The notes below the pieces were generated by a model, which was not told the origin of the DNA, made no database searches, and saw only the letters and a list, made by a program, of their open reading frames with translations. Below, piece after piece: positions 1 through 8,275 of a stretch of 64,000 nt of DNA. This DNA is from Brucella grignonensis (GTDB lineage Bacteria > Pseudomonadota > Alphaproteobacteria > Rhizobiales > Rhizobiaceae): contig NZ_NNRL01000168.1 in assembly GCF_002252505.1 (NCBI RefSeq), forward strand, positions 172,607 through 236,606, written 5' to 3'. The position numbers were made by a program, and so were the translations under genes. The number at the start of each line of letters is the position of its first letter. Within the stretch, counting starts at the first letter, position 1.

Positions 1-106
1 GACAGCTTCAATTTGAATTGGGGAGCAGGAGGCATGTGTTGCTGCTTGTGCATCATATGAACGAGCGCGATACTTGGGAGTGGCGGCACTTTCTTTTGCA
101 AAACAT

Positions 107-1006
107 TTATTGAGACACTTTCGGCTTTCCGAACTTTCTAACTGAAAAATCGAGGAAGGTTCTTAACTTAGGTGTCATTCGCCTGTCGGCAGCATAAAGT
201 GCGTGGAGCTGACGCGCAGGCGGTTCATAATCCTGTAGGATGCGACGCAATCGACCCGACACTAACTCGTCAGAAACCAGTTCGAGCGGTTGCAATAGCA
301 CGCCCATGCCAGATACTGCGGCAGCGCGAAGAGCTTCACCGCTATCGGTAGCAAATCGACCTTTGATTGGAATCTCGATTGGCCCGTTAGGGCCATTGAA
401 ATTCCAGTTTGCGCGAAGCGACGTATGAGAAAATACGAGGCACTCGTGCTCCTTTAAGTCTTCGGGTGTTAATATCGGACTTGCCGATTTGAGATATTCA
501 GGAGCCGCACACAACACGAGACGAAGTGGGGCAAGCCGACGTGCCGCAAGTGAGCTATCGGGTAACTCGCCGGTCCTGAAAACCACATCAAAGCCATCTT
601 CTATAAGGTCCACCGGACGATTGCTAAGGCTAAGATCCACGGACACTTCGGGGTGATCTGCTAGATATTCCGGTAACTCAGGCGCCAGTGCCCGGCTGCC
701 AAATGTAACAGGTGCACTGATGCGAAGCCGTCCCCGAGCCGTTGATCTGGTCTCGGCGATCATCATTTCGGCTGCTTCGAACTCAGCAAGGATCGTCTTC
801 GCGTGTTCATAAAATATGCGGCCACTATCGCTTAAGCTCTGTTTTCGTGTGGTGCGGTTCAGCAACTTTATTCCTAAAGTCTGTTCTAAGTGCCTTATGT
901 GCTTTCCAGCCAATTGAGAAGAGATATCGAGTTCGTTGGCGGCTGCAGAAATCGAACCAAACTCAACGGTTTTCACGAGAATAGCCAGCGATTGCAATCG
1001 ATCCAT
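107..1006 (-). CDS. LysR-family transcriptional regulator
   Basis: LysR-type regulator of about 299 residues. The N-terminal winged helix-turn-helix begins at MDRLQSLAILVKTVEFGSIS and is followed by a periplasmic-binding-protein-like effector domain (ISAPVTFGSRALAPELPEYL onward). The open frame extends 13 codons further upstream, but the MDRLQSL start at 1006 fits the family N terminus better. It is divergent from the alpha/beta hydrolase at 1130, the classic LysR arrangement, so I infer it controls that gene. The effector is not predictable. The intergenic space carries a TGGCGCCA palindrome (1075-1082) flanked by TTTCAAATG and CTCAAATGA, a candidate operator. Confidence 0.9.
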   Translation of the reverse strand: MDRLQSLAILVKTVEFGSISAAANELDISSQLAGKHIRHLEQTLGIKLLNRTTRKQSLSDSGRIFYEHAKTILAEFEAAEMMIAETRSTARGRLRISAPVTFGSRALAPELPEYLADHPEVSVDLSLSNRPVDLIEDGFDVVFRTGELPDSSLAARRLAPLRLVLCAAPEYLKSASPILTPEDLKEHECLVFSHTSLRANWNFNGPNGPIEIPIKGRFATDSGEALRAAAVSGMGVLLQPLELVSDELVSGRLRRILQDYEPPARQLHALYAADRRMTPKLRTFLDFSVRKFGKPKVSQ

Positions 1007-1129
1007 TAGAAACACCACATTGTTAGTCTTAAAATAATAAGCCAATTTATATCATATCATTTCAAATGTATATGTGGCGCCATCTCAAATGAATATCACT
1101 TTAAGAGTTCAAACGAAGGAACACGGAAG

Positions 1130-1909
1130 ATGCCCTCCTTTACAAGGAAAGTAGCAATGGCCGCAGCACTAAGCAGTAGTGTAGTTTCAGCTAACGCATC
1201 CCAGATCACGCAGACAGAAGCCGAGAAGCCAACAATTGTGCTGGTTCATGGTGCGTTTGCAGATGGATCCACATGGCGAAAAGTAGTTCCCCTGCTGCAA
1301 CAGGAAGGCTTGAAAGTGGTTGCAGTTCAGAACCCATTGACGTCGCTTGCCGATGATGTGGCGACCACCCGTCGCGCATTGGATGCACAGACTGGTCCAG
1401 TCGTTCTCGTCGGCCATTCCTGGGGCGGAGCTGTTATAACCGAAGCAGGGGAACACGAACGGGTCAAAGCTCTCGTATATGTGGCAGCCTTTGCACCATC
1501 ACAGGGGCAGTCAGTTGTTGACATGTCCAAGAACTATCCGACCCCGTCTGGCTTTGCCCATATCAATGCCGACAAGGAAGGGTATTTGACATTGACCGCC
1601 GAAGGCGTCGCCAATCATCTGGCACAGGATCTCCCGGCGGAGGAAACCAAGGTGATGACCGCACTTCAAGGTCCAGTGCGTGGAACTAACTTCGAAGATA
1701 AAGTCAAGTTTGCCGCTTGGACAACAAGACCCTCTACATACATCATCAGTGAAGATGACCGGATGTTGCAGCCGGAATTGCAAAAAGAGATGGCCAAAAA
1801 AATCTCTGCAAAGGTGGTGAGCTTGAAGGCGGGACATGCCCCTCATTTGTCTCATCCAAATGAAGTTGCGAAAGTCATTCTTGAAGCTGTCAGCAATCTA
1901 GAGAATTAA
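1130..1909 (+). CDS. Exported alpha/beta hydrolase
   Basis: A 259-residue alpha/beta-hydrolase-fold protein. Residues 1-23 look like a signal peptide ending in ANA, so the enzyme is probably periplasmic. The oxyanion-hole motif HGAFADGS lies at 40-47 and the nucleophile elbow GHSWGG at 95-100 (Ser97). An acid is likely in SEDD near 207-210, and the catalytic His lies in GHAPHLS near 235-241. The family includes esterases and haloperoxidase-like hydrolases; the substrate cannot be read from the sequence. It stands alone between a divergent LysR gene and a terminator-like hairpin. Confidence 0.88.
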   Translation: MPSFTRKVAMAAALSSSVVSANASQITQTEAEKPTIVLVHGAFADGSTWRKVVPLLQQEGLKVVAVQNPLTSLADDVATTRRALDAQTGPVVLVGHSWGGAVITEAGEHERVKALVYVAAFAPSQGQSVVDMSKNYPTPSGFAHINADKEGYLTLTAEGVANHLAQDLPAEETKVMTALQGPVRGTNFEDKVKFAAWTTRPSTYIISEDDRMLQPELQKEMAKKISAKVVSLKAGHAPHLSHPNEVAKVILEAVSNLEN

Positions 1910-1922
1910 TTGTACAAAGTGA

Positions 1923-1963
1923 TGCAGGCGCGGAGCAGTAACAACCGTGCCTGCAAATTTTAT
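1923..1963 (+). terminator. Rho-independent terminator after the hydrolase gene
   Basis: TGCAGGCGCGG (1923-1933) pairs with CCGTGCCTGCA (1945-1955), an 11-bp stem with one G-U pair, followed by AATTTTATT. It sits 14 bases after the hydrolase stop codon. Confidence 0.75.
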
Positions 1964-2013
1964 TATTTCCTGCAGCCCACGCCAAAGTAATACGTCACCT
2001 ATATTGCCTCATC

Positions 2014-2883
2014 TCATTCTTTGAGCTTTGAAACTGATTTCAAAAAATCCCATACTACACGCATTCTGGTTATGCGCCGAAGTTCGACAGGCATCAACAT
2101 CCAATAAGTTCGCTGAAAGCTCACCGTTTCACTTAGAAGAGGTTGAAGACCATAATCCGCTGCGAGATAGCCAGGTAACAATCCTATTCCTCCTCCACAA
2201 CTGACTGCTGCGAGCTGCGAAAAAATGCTGGTGCTACGCAAACTCACATTCGCTCCAAGGACCAAATCTGTGATCGACGGCAAGTCCTTCGCAGGACCAG
2301 TTTCCCCGAGATATCCAATAAACCGGTGTTTCTTTAGGTCCGATAAATTGTATATCGGTTCATTCTGTTGGAGATATTCGGGAGCAGCATAAAGCTTCAA
2401 AGTATAATCACACAATTTCGTTATAGTATATGGACCACGTTCGGGGCGATCCAGAGTAATTACGATATCAGCCTCATTTCGCGAAAGGTGAATGGGGCGA
2501 GGCTAAACAATCAGATCAATCGATAACCCTGGGTGACCTGACAGGAAAGCGGGAATCTGTGACGAGATAGAACCAACCGCATATCCCTCAACGCAGCCGA
2601 CTCTTACAACCCCGGTTACATTTTCATCAGTTTTTTCAGAGCTGGTGTCGATACACGAAAACTGGTCCTCGATCGATTGAGCAATTGAAAGCAGGGCTTC
2701 TCCTTGCAAAGTCAAAGAGTAGCCATTTTTGCTACGCGTAAAAAGTGGAGCTCCCGTCGCAATTTCAAGTCTCTGCACACGTCTGGAAACGGTCGTGTGT
2801 TTTACTTCCAGCCGCCGTGCAGCCTCAGTCAGCGTCTTCACTCGTGCCAATTCGAGAAAATACCGCAGGTCATCCCATTCCAC
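2014..2883 (-). pseudogene. LysR-family regulator interrupted by one in-frame TAG
   Basis: Two open pieces (2503-2883 and 2014-2415) lie in the same frame. Translating through the gap gives a continuous LysR protein broken only by TAG at 2505-2503, in ...SIDLIV*PRPIHLSRNEADI. The normal-looking sequence on both sides indicates a single nonsense change, not a frameshift or deletion. Without the stop it would be about 289 residues, a normal LysR length, with the HTH at MEWDDLRYFLELARVKTLTE. It may have regulated the aldehyde dehydrogenase just upstream. A sequencing error or a recent mutation is possible. Confidence 0.85.
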
Positions 2884-3006
2884 GCGAGAACCTCATCTTA
2901 AACGGCCAAGCATATAACATTTTTCTGCCCGGCCGTTAGCTGACTACATTGCGCATTAACGACGCAAAAACTGATCATGAGTTTTCAACGGCCTATTGTC
3001 CATTGG

Positions 3007-4413
3007 TTATTTGGCAACGCTAATGACTACTCTTTGACTGTATTCAGCCAAGCCCAATGCACCATAGTCTGCTCCCAATCCTGATTCTTTCGCACCTCCG
3101 AACGGCACGTGTGGTGCGATATGGAGATGCTGATTGATCCAAACTGTTCCAGCTTGAAGCTGTTGCGCAACTTCGCGCGCCTTCACGAGATCGCTGGACC
3201 AGACAGACCCACCCAAACCATAGGTCGTCGAGTTCGCACTTTCGATCGCGTCATCCAAATTCTCGTAACGAATTACAGGTAGAATGGGTGCGAATTGTTC
3301 TTCATCGACAAGTATACTTCCGTCTTTGATATCGCGAACAATGGTGGGTTCGATGAAATAACCGTCACCTACTCCACGTTTACCGCCCGCAACAATGGTG
3401 CCGTCTGTTTCTGCGATTTTCAAGAAATGCTGAGCCTTTTCGAACTGAGCTTTGTTTTGAACAGGTCCAATTTTTACCCCTTGTTCAAAACCGCTGCCGA
3501 TAGTGGCATCCTTTGCGAGTTTCGCCAGTTCATCACACAACTCATCATAGATTGAAGAATGAGCGTAGACCCTTTTTAAGGCAATGCAAACCTGACCGGC
3601 ATTTGTGAATGCAGCGTCAAAAATCTTCGATGCTGTTGGCTGGATGTCTACATCATCCAATACAATGCCAGCATCGTTGCCACCCAGCTCAAGCGTTAAA
3701 CGCTTTATTGTCTCCGACACGGTTTTATATACCTTCTTTCCGGTCTCTGTAGAGCCTGTGAAAGAAACCTTTGCGACATCTGGATGACTGGTCAAAAGAG
3801 AACCAAGGTCATTTTCATCCACAATAACGTTTACAACACCGGCCGGGAACACCTTCTGCGCCAACTCCCCGATGAGCAAAGCGGTGATTGGTGTGGTTGG
3901 CGCTGGCTTCAATACAAAAGTATTTCCCATCAGAGTTGAAAAAGTCAGCTTGTTTAAATTTAGCAGGAAAGGAAAATTCCATGGTGTTATGCCTGCAACG
4001 ACGCCAAGTGGTTTGTGATGCAGTTCGATGTGCATCTGTTCGTCATTCTGGATAACTTCGACAGGTAAGTCGATTGTTGCAAGTTCTCTCATGAACTGAG
4101 CAGTATTATCAACTTCCCATTCGGCTTCCGCTAACGGCTTTCCCTGTTCCCTTGTCAACGTTCGAACGAGCTTTTCCCTCTCGACATCGATCAGGTCAGC
4201 CAGCTCAACAATCTTCGCACGGCGATTTTCCAGAGGTGTCGTAGACCAGCCGCGAAAAGCTCGCTTTGCTGCGGCTACAGCCGCTTCCAGTTGCTTAACC
4301 GATGCGCGCGGCACACGCGCAAAAGCTTTCCCTTCTGCCGGATCTATCACTTCAAGGAAGCCATCACCGTCAATCAGTTCACCATCGATCAGCAGTTTGT
4401 AGCTCGTGTCCAT
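3007..4413 (-). CDS. NAD(P)-dependent aldehyde dehydrogenase
   Basis: A 468-residue aldehyde dehydrogenase superfamily enzyme that oxidises an aldehyde to its acid. Counting from the ATG at 4413, the sequence shows PWNF (Asn146), FTGSTETGK of the cofactor site (219-226), Glu242 in LELGGND and nucleophile Cys276 in NAGQVCIALK. The start at 4413 is chosen over the upstream codon at 4437 because GGAGGAG lies just in front of it. It is divergent from a 3-hydroxyisobutyrate-dehydrogenase-like gene, which suggests linked oxidation of a hydroxy acid or semialdehyde. The exact substrate is not determined. Confidence 0.9.
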   Translation of the reverse strand: MDTSYKLLIDGELIDGDGFLEVIDPAEGKAFARVPRASVKQLEAAVAAAKRAFRGWSTTPLENRRAKIVELADLIDVEREKLVRTLTREQGKPLAEAEWEVDNTAQFMRELATIDLPVEVIQNDEQMHIELHHKPLGVVAGITPWNFPFLLNLNKLTFSTLMGNTFVLKPAPTTPITALLIGELAQKVFPAGVVNVIVDENDLGSLLTSHPDVAKVSFTGSTETGKKVYKTVSETIKRLTLELGGNDAGIVLDDVDIQPTASKIFDAAFTNAGQVCIALKRVYAHSSIYDELCDELAKLAKDATIGSGFEQGVKIGPVQNKAQFEKAQHFLKIAETDGTIVAGGKRGVGDGYFIEPTIVRDIKDGSILVDEEQFAPILPVIRYENLDDAIESANSTTYGLGGSVWSSDLVKAREVAQQLQAGTVWINQHLHIAPHVPFGGAKESGLGADYGALGLAEYSQRVVISVAK

Positions 4414-4829
4414 TATTGGGCTCCTCCCGGTTATCAAAACTCTCAGCCACCAATAGCCTCCGCCATTGCCTCACGTTCTGAGATGCTATTCACATTCACC
4501 GGCAAACAGGATGCGCAATACTTCAACACAATTGAATAGACCAAAAACGCACAATCGCTGAACATGGGAGGGTGTTTCCGTTCATGGGGTGCAATGGTAG
4601 CGTTCCAATATGCAGCATCGCTCTGCTGCCAGAGGCAATTCTCATTTTCAGATTCATGATGGGAAGAAAGGTTACTGAGAAGGACCTAAACATTACAGGT
4701 CAATTTCAGGGAAGAGCGGCCGCCAGATCCGTCAAACGATGCAAAACCAACGTGTTATAGCGGATGGTTAAAACTTATGCCGGGTAAAAAATGAGCTTAG
4801 ACGAATCCAGCTTTGAAGGAGGAGGATTG
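4414..4829. promoter_or_regulatory. Divergent intergenic region, no gene seen
   Basis: About 416 bases between two divergent dehydrogenase genes. Short open frames here have no recognisable family, and I infer that two outward promoters lie within it. A strong ribosome-binding site (GAAGGAGGAGG) precedes the plus-strand gene. Confidence 0.5.
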
Positions 4830-5741
4830 ATGACGATTGCATTTCTTGGACTGGGAAATATGGGGTGGGCCATGGCGCAAAATCTGCTTCGCGCTGGCTT
4901 TGACGTCATAGGATTTGATGTAAACAGTACAACCGCCGACTTGTTTGAACAGCAAGGCGGACGCATTGCCTCTTCCGCATCCGCTGCTGTCACCCAAGCG
5001 GATATTGTTTTCACCATGTTACCCAATGATCAGACATTGGCGGATCTTTTCTTCAACAATAACTCTGTATTGGAACTGGTAAAGCCAGGGTTGTTGTTTG
5101 TTGATTGCTCAACCGTTTCGGTGCAATTGACGAAAGAAATAGCAAAAGCAGTGAACTCTGCAGGTGGTGAATATTTGGATGCCCCTGTTTCTGGCGGACA
5201 GTTAGGCGCTAAGGAGGGAACATTGACATTCATGATAGGAGGAGAGAGGTCAGCATTCGATCGGGTTCGGCCAATGTTGGAAGCCATGGGCAAAACTTAT
5301 GTCCATATGGGAGACCACGGCACCGGTCAGGCAGCAAAGCAATGCAACAATATGCTTGCTGCGATCATTATGGCAGGAACGGCAGAGGCAATCGCGCTTG
5401 GCGTCAATAATGGCCTCGACCCACTTGTGTTGAGTCAGGTTATGCAAACAAGCACTGGTGGGAGCAATATTCTGAATAAATGGAACCCTTGGCCCGGTGT
5501 CGATAGCAAAGTGCCATCAAGCAATGTTTATCAGGCTGGTTTTCAGATGAATCTGATGCTAAAAGATCTGGATCTGGCTATGGCAAGCATCCAATCCTTA
5601 AAGTTCAGCGCCCCTATGGGTTCACTCGTTCGGAACCTGTTCACGATTTGCATAAAAAGCGACCCAACTGCTGGCATGAAGGACTTTTCCTACATTCAGA
5701 GCCTCTATGATCGCAGCGTTTGCGAGCCATTAGAAAACTGA
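4830..5741 (+). CDS. 3-hydroxyisobutyrate dehydrogenase-like reductase
   Basis: A 303-residue beta-hydroxyacid dehydrogenase (HIBADH / tartronate semialdehyde reductase / GHB dehydrogenase group) that interconverts a beta-hydroxy acid and its semialdehyde with NAD(P). From MTIAFLG it shows the Rossmann motif GLGNMGWAM at 7-15, the substrate loop DAPVSGG at 117-123 and catalytic Lys170 in GTGQAAKQCNNML. The frame opens 13 codons earlier, but ATG 4830 has GGAGGAGG immediately upstream. It probably forms an operon with the NTF2-like gene 23 bases downstream. The neighbouring aldehyde dehydrogenase could oxidise the semialdehyde product; this is inference. Confidence 0.88.
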   Translation: MTIAFLGLGNMGWAMAQNLLRAGFDVIGFDVNSTTADLFEQQGGRIASSASAAVTQADIVFTMLPNDQTLADLFFNNNSVLELVKPGLLFVDCSTVSVQLTKEIAKAVNSAGGEYLDAPVSGGQLGAKEGTLTFMIGGERSAFDRVRPMLEAMGKTYVHMGDHGTGQAAKQCNNMLAAIIMAGTAEAIALGVNNGLDPLVLSQVMQTSTGGSNILNKWNPWPGVDSKVPSSNVYQAGFQMNLMLKDLDLAMASIQSLKFSAPMGSLVRNLFTICIKSDPTAGMKDFSYIQSLYDRSVCEPLEN

Positions 5742-5764
5742 GACTCCTCTAAAGGATACGCGCT

Positions 5765-6139
5765 ATGAATGTCGAAACATTTCTGCAAGCAGATCGCCTC
5801 CGCCATGATGCATTCATTGCTGGAGACACGGACGTCCTAAATCGTTTAATGGCCGATGAATGCCTCTATATACATACAGCCGGGAACATTGATCGCAAGG
5901 ATGAATTAATAAACAAGATCGCCAATCGAGCGTTAAACTATCACGCCATCGATAATTCAGTGGATCACGCCATTCTGTATGAAAACAATACTGCAGTCAT
6001 TGCGGGGCGATTGAGAATGAACTTGGAGAGATCGGGCGTCCCCGCTACGGTCTATATAAGATACTGTTGTGCTTGGAAACACGATGCTGCTGGCCCACAA
6101 ATGATTTCCTGGCAATCTACACCCCTGTCAGCGTCTTAA
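5765..6139 (+). CDS. NTF2-like / DUF4440-type small protein
   Basis: A 124-residue single-domain protein of the NTF2/SnoaL fold. It opens with a helix (VETFLQADRLRHDAFIAGD) and ends with strand-rich sequence (VYIRYCCAWKHD, MISWQSTPL). Members may bind small ligands or catalyse isomerisation or dehydration, and no catalytic residues can be named here. It follows the dehydrogenase by 23 bases, so it is probably co-transcribed. Its end overlaps the convergent LysR gene by 23 bases. Confidence 0.7.
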   Translation: MNVETFLQADRLRHDAFIAGDTDVLNRLMADECLYIHTAGNIDRKDELINKIANRALNYHAIDNSVDHAILYENNTAVIAGRLRMNLERSGVPATVYIRYCCAWKHDAAGPQMISWQSTPLSAS

Positions 6140-7028
6140 CTGGTTGCTCTCCGCCCCTTGCGAAGGTTTTTCGCAAGGTTTGAACTAAATGATCGCGAAC
6201 CAACTTCACCCGCGGCAGCAACTGCGAATGTTCGTGAGTGAGCAGCCAAAGATCCGACGCGAAGCGAGGCAACTCAACAGGCGCTGGCAAAAGGCCTGAT
6301 GGGATTGCAACGAAATCAGGCAGGATGGTCCACCCTGCCCCATTCCGTGCTGCAGAGAGCTGCGCGCTGAACGACGTGAGCTGAAGTGAGGGCTGAACTC
6401 CGGGACATACGCTTTCAAGCCATGACGCCATGGTTAAATAGCGCAAATCCGCCGGCCAGCCGACAATTTTGTGTCGATGTAGGTCTTCGGGATGGTTGGG
6501 GGCGCCATGACGCTCGACATAAGCTGGCGACGCATAAAGCCCGAAGCAGATCTCGGCAACTTTCCTTATTCGGTAACTACCGTGATCTGGACGAACCAGC
6601 CGGATAATTATGTCCGCCTCCTCCGAGGTCAGTTGTACGGGCACAACGGAACTACGCAGCTCGACCCGGATTCCCGGATACATTTCCATAAACTGTGCCA
6701 TCGTGGCTAACAATACGTCTTGTCCGAGTAACTCGGGCGCGTCGATACGTACGTGGCCAGCCAGATCATCATTGCTTTCGCTTGCTGTGCGTTCAAAGAA
6801 ACGCATTTGCGCTGCAGCCCGTTCAGCGCTCGGCAAAAGATTCAGGCCCGCTTCGGTCAGTTCATAACCATCGCGGCGAGATTGGAACAGCTTTACCTGC
6901 AATGCATGTTCAAGCGTTTCGATGCGTCTGGAGACCGTTGAGGCACTAACCTTCAGATAGCTTGCAGCCGCCGTCAGCGATCTGCCGTGGGCAACTGCCA
7001 GGAAAAATTTAAGGTCGTTCCAGTCCAT
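6117..7028 (-). CDS. LysR-family transcriptional regulator
   Basis: A 303-residue LysR regulator. The HTH at the N terminus (MDWNDLKFFLAVAHGRSLTA; VSASTVSRRIETLE) precedes the effector domain (VRIDAPELLGQDVLLATMAQ). It is divergent from the quinone oxidoreductase at 7125 and likely controls it through the roughly 96-base intergenic space. The 3' end overlaps the convergent NTF2-like gene, so the two transcripts would be partly antisense. Confidence 0.92.
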   Translation of the reverse strand: MDWNDLKFFLAVAHGRSLTAAASYLKVSASTVSRRIETLEHALQVKLFQSRRDGYELTEAGLNLLPSAERAAAQMRFFERTASESNDDLAGHVRIDAPELLGQDVLLATMAQFMEMYPGIRVELRSSVVPVQLTSEEADIIIRLVRPDHGSYRIRKVAEICFGLYASPAYVERHGAPNHPEDLHRHKIVGWPADLRYLTMASWLESVCPGVQPSLQLTSFSAQLSAARNGAGWTILPDFVAIPSGLLPAPVELPRFASDLWLLTHEHSQLLPRVKLVRDHLVQTLRKTFARGGEQPVKTLTGV

Positions 7029-7124
7029 ATGCTTTCCATTTTTGCAAGATCATTATACGGAAACAGAAATCGACAATACCAGCAGAATGGAGAAAACTCC
7101 ACCAAACAACAAGGATATTATGTC

Positions 7125-8114
7125 ATGCCCCAACTCGTTGATACCATCAGATTTTCCGAATATGGAGGGCCAGAGGTGCTGTCTTTCCAGAAGATGGAGT
7201 TACCTTCGCCCGGCTCGGGAGAGCTTCGAATTAAGCATCTCGCAATCGGGGTCAATTATATAGACATCTATCATCGCAAAGGTGTATTTGCGGCGAAACT
7301 ACCGCTTCCGAATGGCCTCGGCGTTGAGGGTGTAGGAGAAGTAGTCGAGTGCGGCGCGGACGTAGCCGGTTTTGTCGTCGGCGACCGGGTAGCCTATGTT
7401 GGCGGTGCGCCTGGCGGATATTCAGTATTCCGCAATATTACCGCTGCCAGGTGCTTGCGCGTGCCAGATGGCTTGGACAGCGAAACGGTCGCCGCTACAG
7501 TGTTCAAAGGTTTGACCGCCGAATATCTGACCCACCGCTGCGTATCTCTCAAGCAAGGCGATACAGTTCTCTTTCATGCCGCCGCGGGAGGCGTCGGATC
7601 GTTGGCAACTCAATGGTTGAAATCCCTCGGTGTCGGCGTGATCGGGACTGTCAGCACCGAAGCGAAAGCTGAAATTGCACACGCACAGGGATGCCATGAC
7701 GTCATTATTTACAGCCGCGAGGACTTCCGCCAGAAGGTCAGCGACATCACAAGTGGTAAGGGCGTCCGCGTAGTATTCGACTCAGTAGGTAGTGATACTT
7801 TTGCGAAATCGCTCGATTGCCTTCAGCCGTGTGGCACTCTGGTTAGTTTTGGAGAGAGTTCCGGGCCGGTAGACCCTTTACAGGTCGGGACGCTCGGAGC
7901 CAAAGGGTCCCTCTTTGTTACGCGTCCTTCCATAGCACACTATACGGCAGATCGGACGGAATACGAGCTCGCCGCACAAAGACTGTTCTCGGCTCTCGAA
8001 ACCGGCGTGCTCAAAGTCGCCAAACCGACTATTTATTCGCTAACGGACGTGCGGCAAGCACACGCTGACATGGAGGCTCGAAAGACGAGTGGATCAGTCA
8101 TACTGCAACCCTGA
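7125..8114 (+). CDS. Quinone oxidoreductase, zinc-independent MDR family
   Basis: A 329-residue NADPH:quinone reductase (QOR) of the medium-chain dehydrogenase superfamily. It begins MPQLVDTIRFSEYGGPEVL and has the GVNYIDIYHRKG segment and the cofactor motif AAAGGVGSLATQW. The structural-zinc cysteines of true alcohol dehydrogenases are not evident. The frame extends 46 codons upstream, but that part overlaps the LysR promoter region and is not family-like; AAGGATATT precedes ATG 7125. The family reduces quinones or enone substrates. A terminator-like hairpin lies about 100 bases downstream. Confidence 0.9.
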   Translation: MPQLVDTIRFSEYGGPEVLSFQKMELPSPGSGELRIKHLAIGVNYIDIYHRKGVFAAKLPLPNGLGVEGVGEVVECGADVAGFVVGDRVAYVGGAPGGYSVFRNITAARCLRVPDGLDSETVAATVFKGLTAEYLTHRCVSLKQGDTVLFHAAAGGVGSLATQWLKSLGVGVIGTVSTEAKAEIAHAQGCHDVIIYSREDFRQKVSDITSGKGVRVVFDSVGSDTFAKSLDCLQPCGTLVSFGESSGPVDPLQVGTLGAKGSLFVTRPSIAHYTADRTEYELAAQRLFSALETGVLKVAKPTIYSLTDVRQAHADMEARKTSGSVILQP

Positions 8115-8213
8115 GAAGGGTGATACTGGTCGACCGCAGATGCTATTCAATGGTGTCATTCATCGACGTGCACGAGCTATGAACACGCTGAAAGCAATGT
8201 GGCATCAAACAAC

Positions 8214-8252
8214 AAAGCCTGACATCCGAAGTGTCTGATGTCAGGCTTTTTA
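8214..8252. terminator. Bidirectional terminator between qor-like gene and autotransporter
   Basis: AAAGCCTGACATC (8214-8226) and GATGTCAGGCTTT (8237-8249) form a perfect 13-bp stem with a 10-base loop, followed by T-rich sequence on the plus strand. The minus strand shows TTTGTTGTTT after the stem. It lies between two converging genes and can serve both. Confidence 0.85.
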
Positions 8253-8275
8253 TATTTATAAGCCCTACGACAGAC

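Noticed and set aside
1..106. Possible gene at the left edge
   Set aside because: No frame across the edge shows a recognisable protein or start signal.
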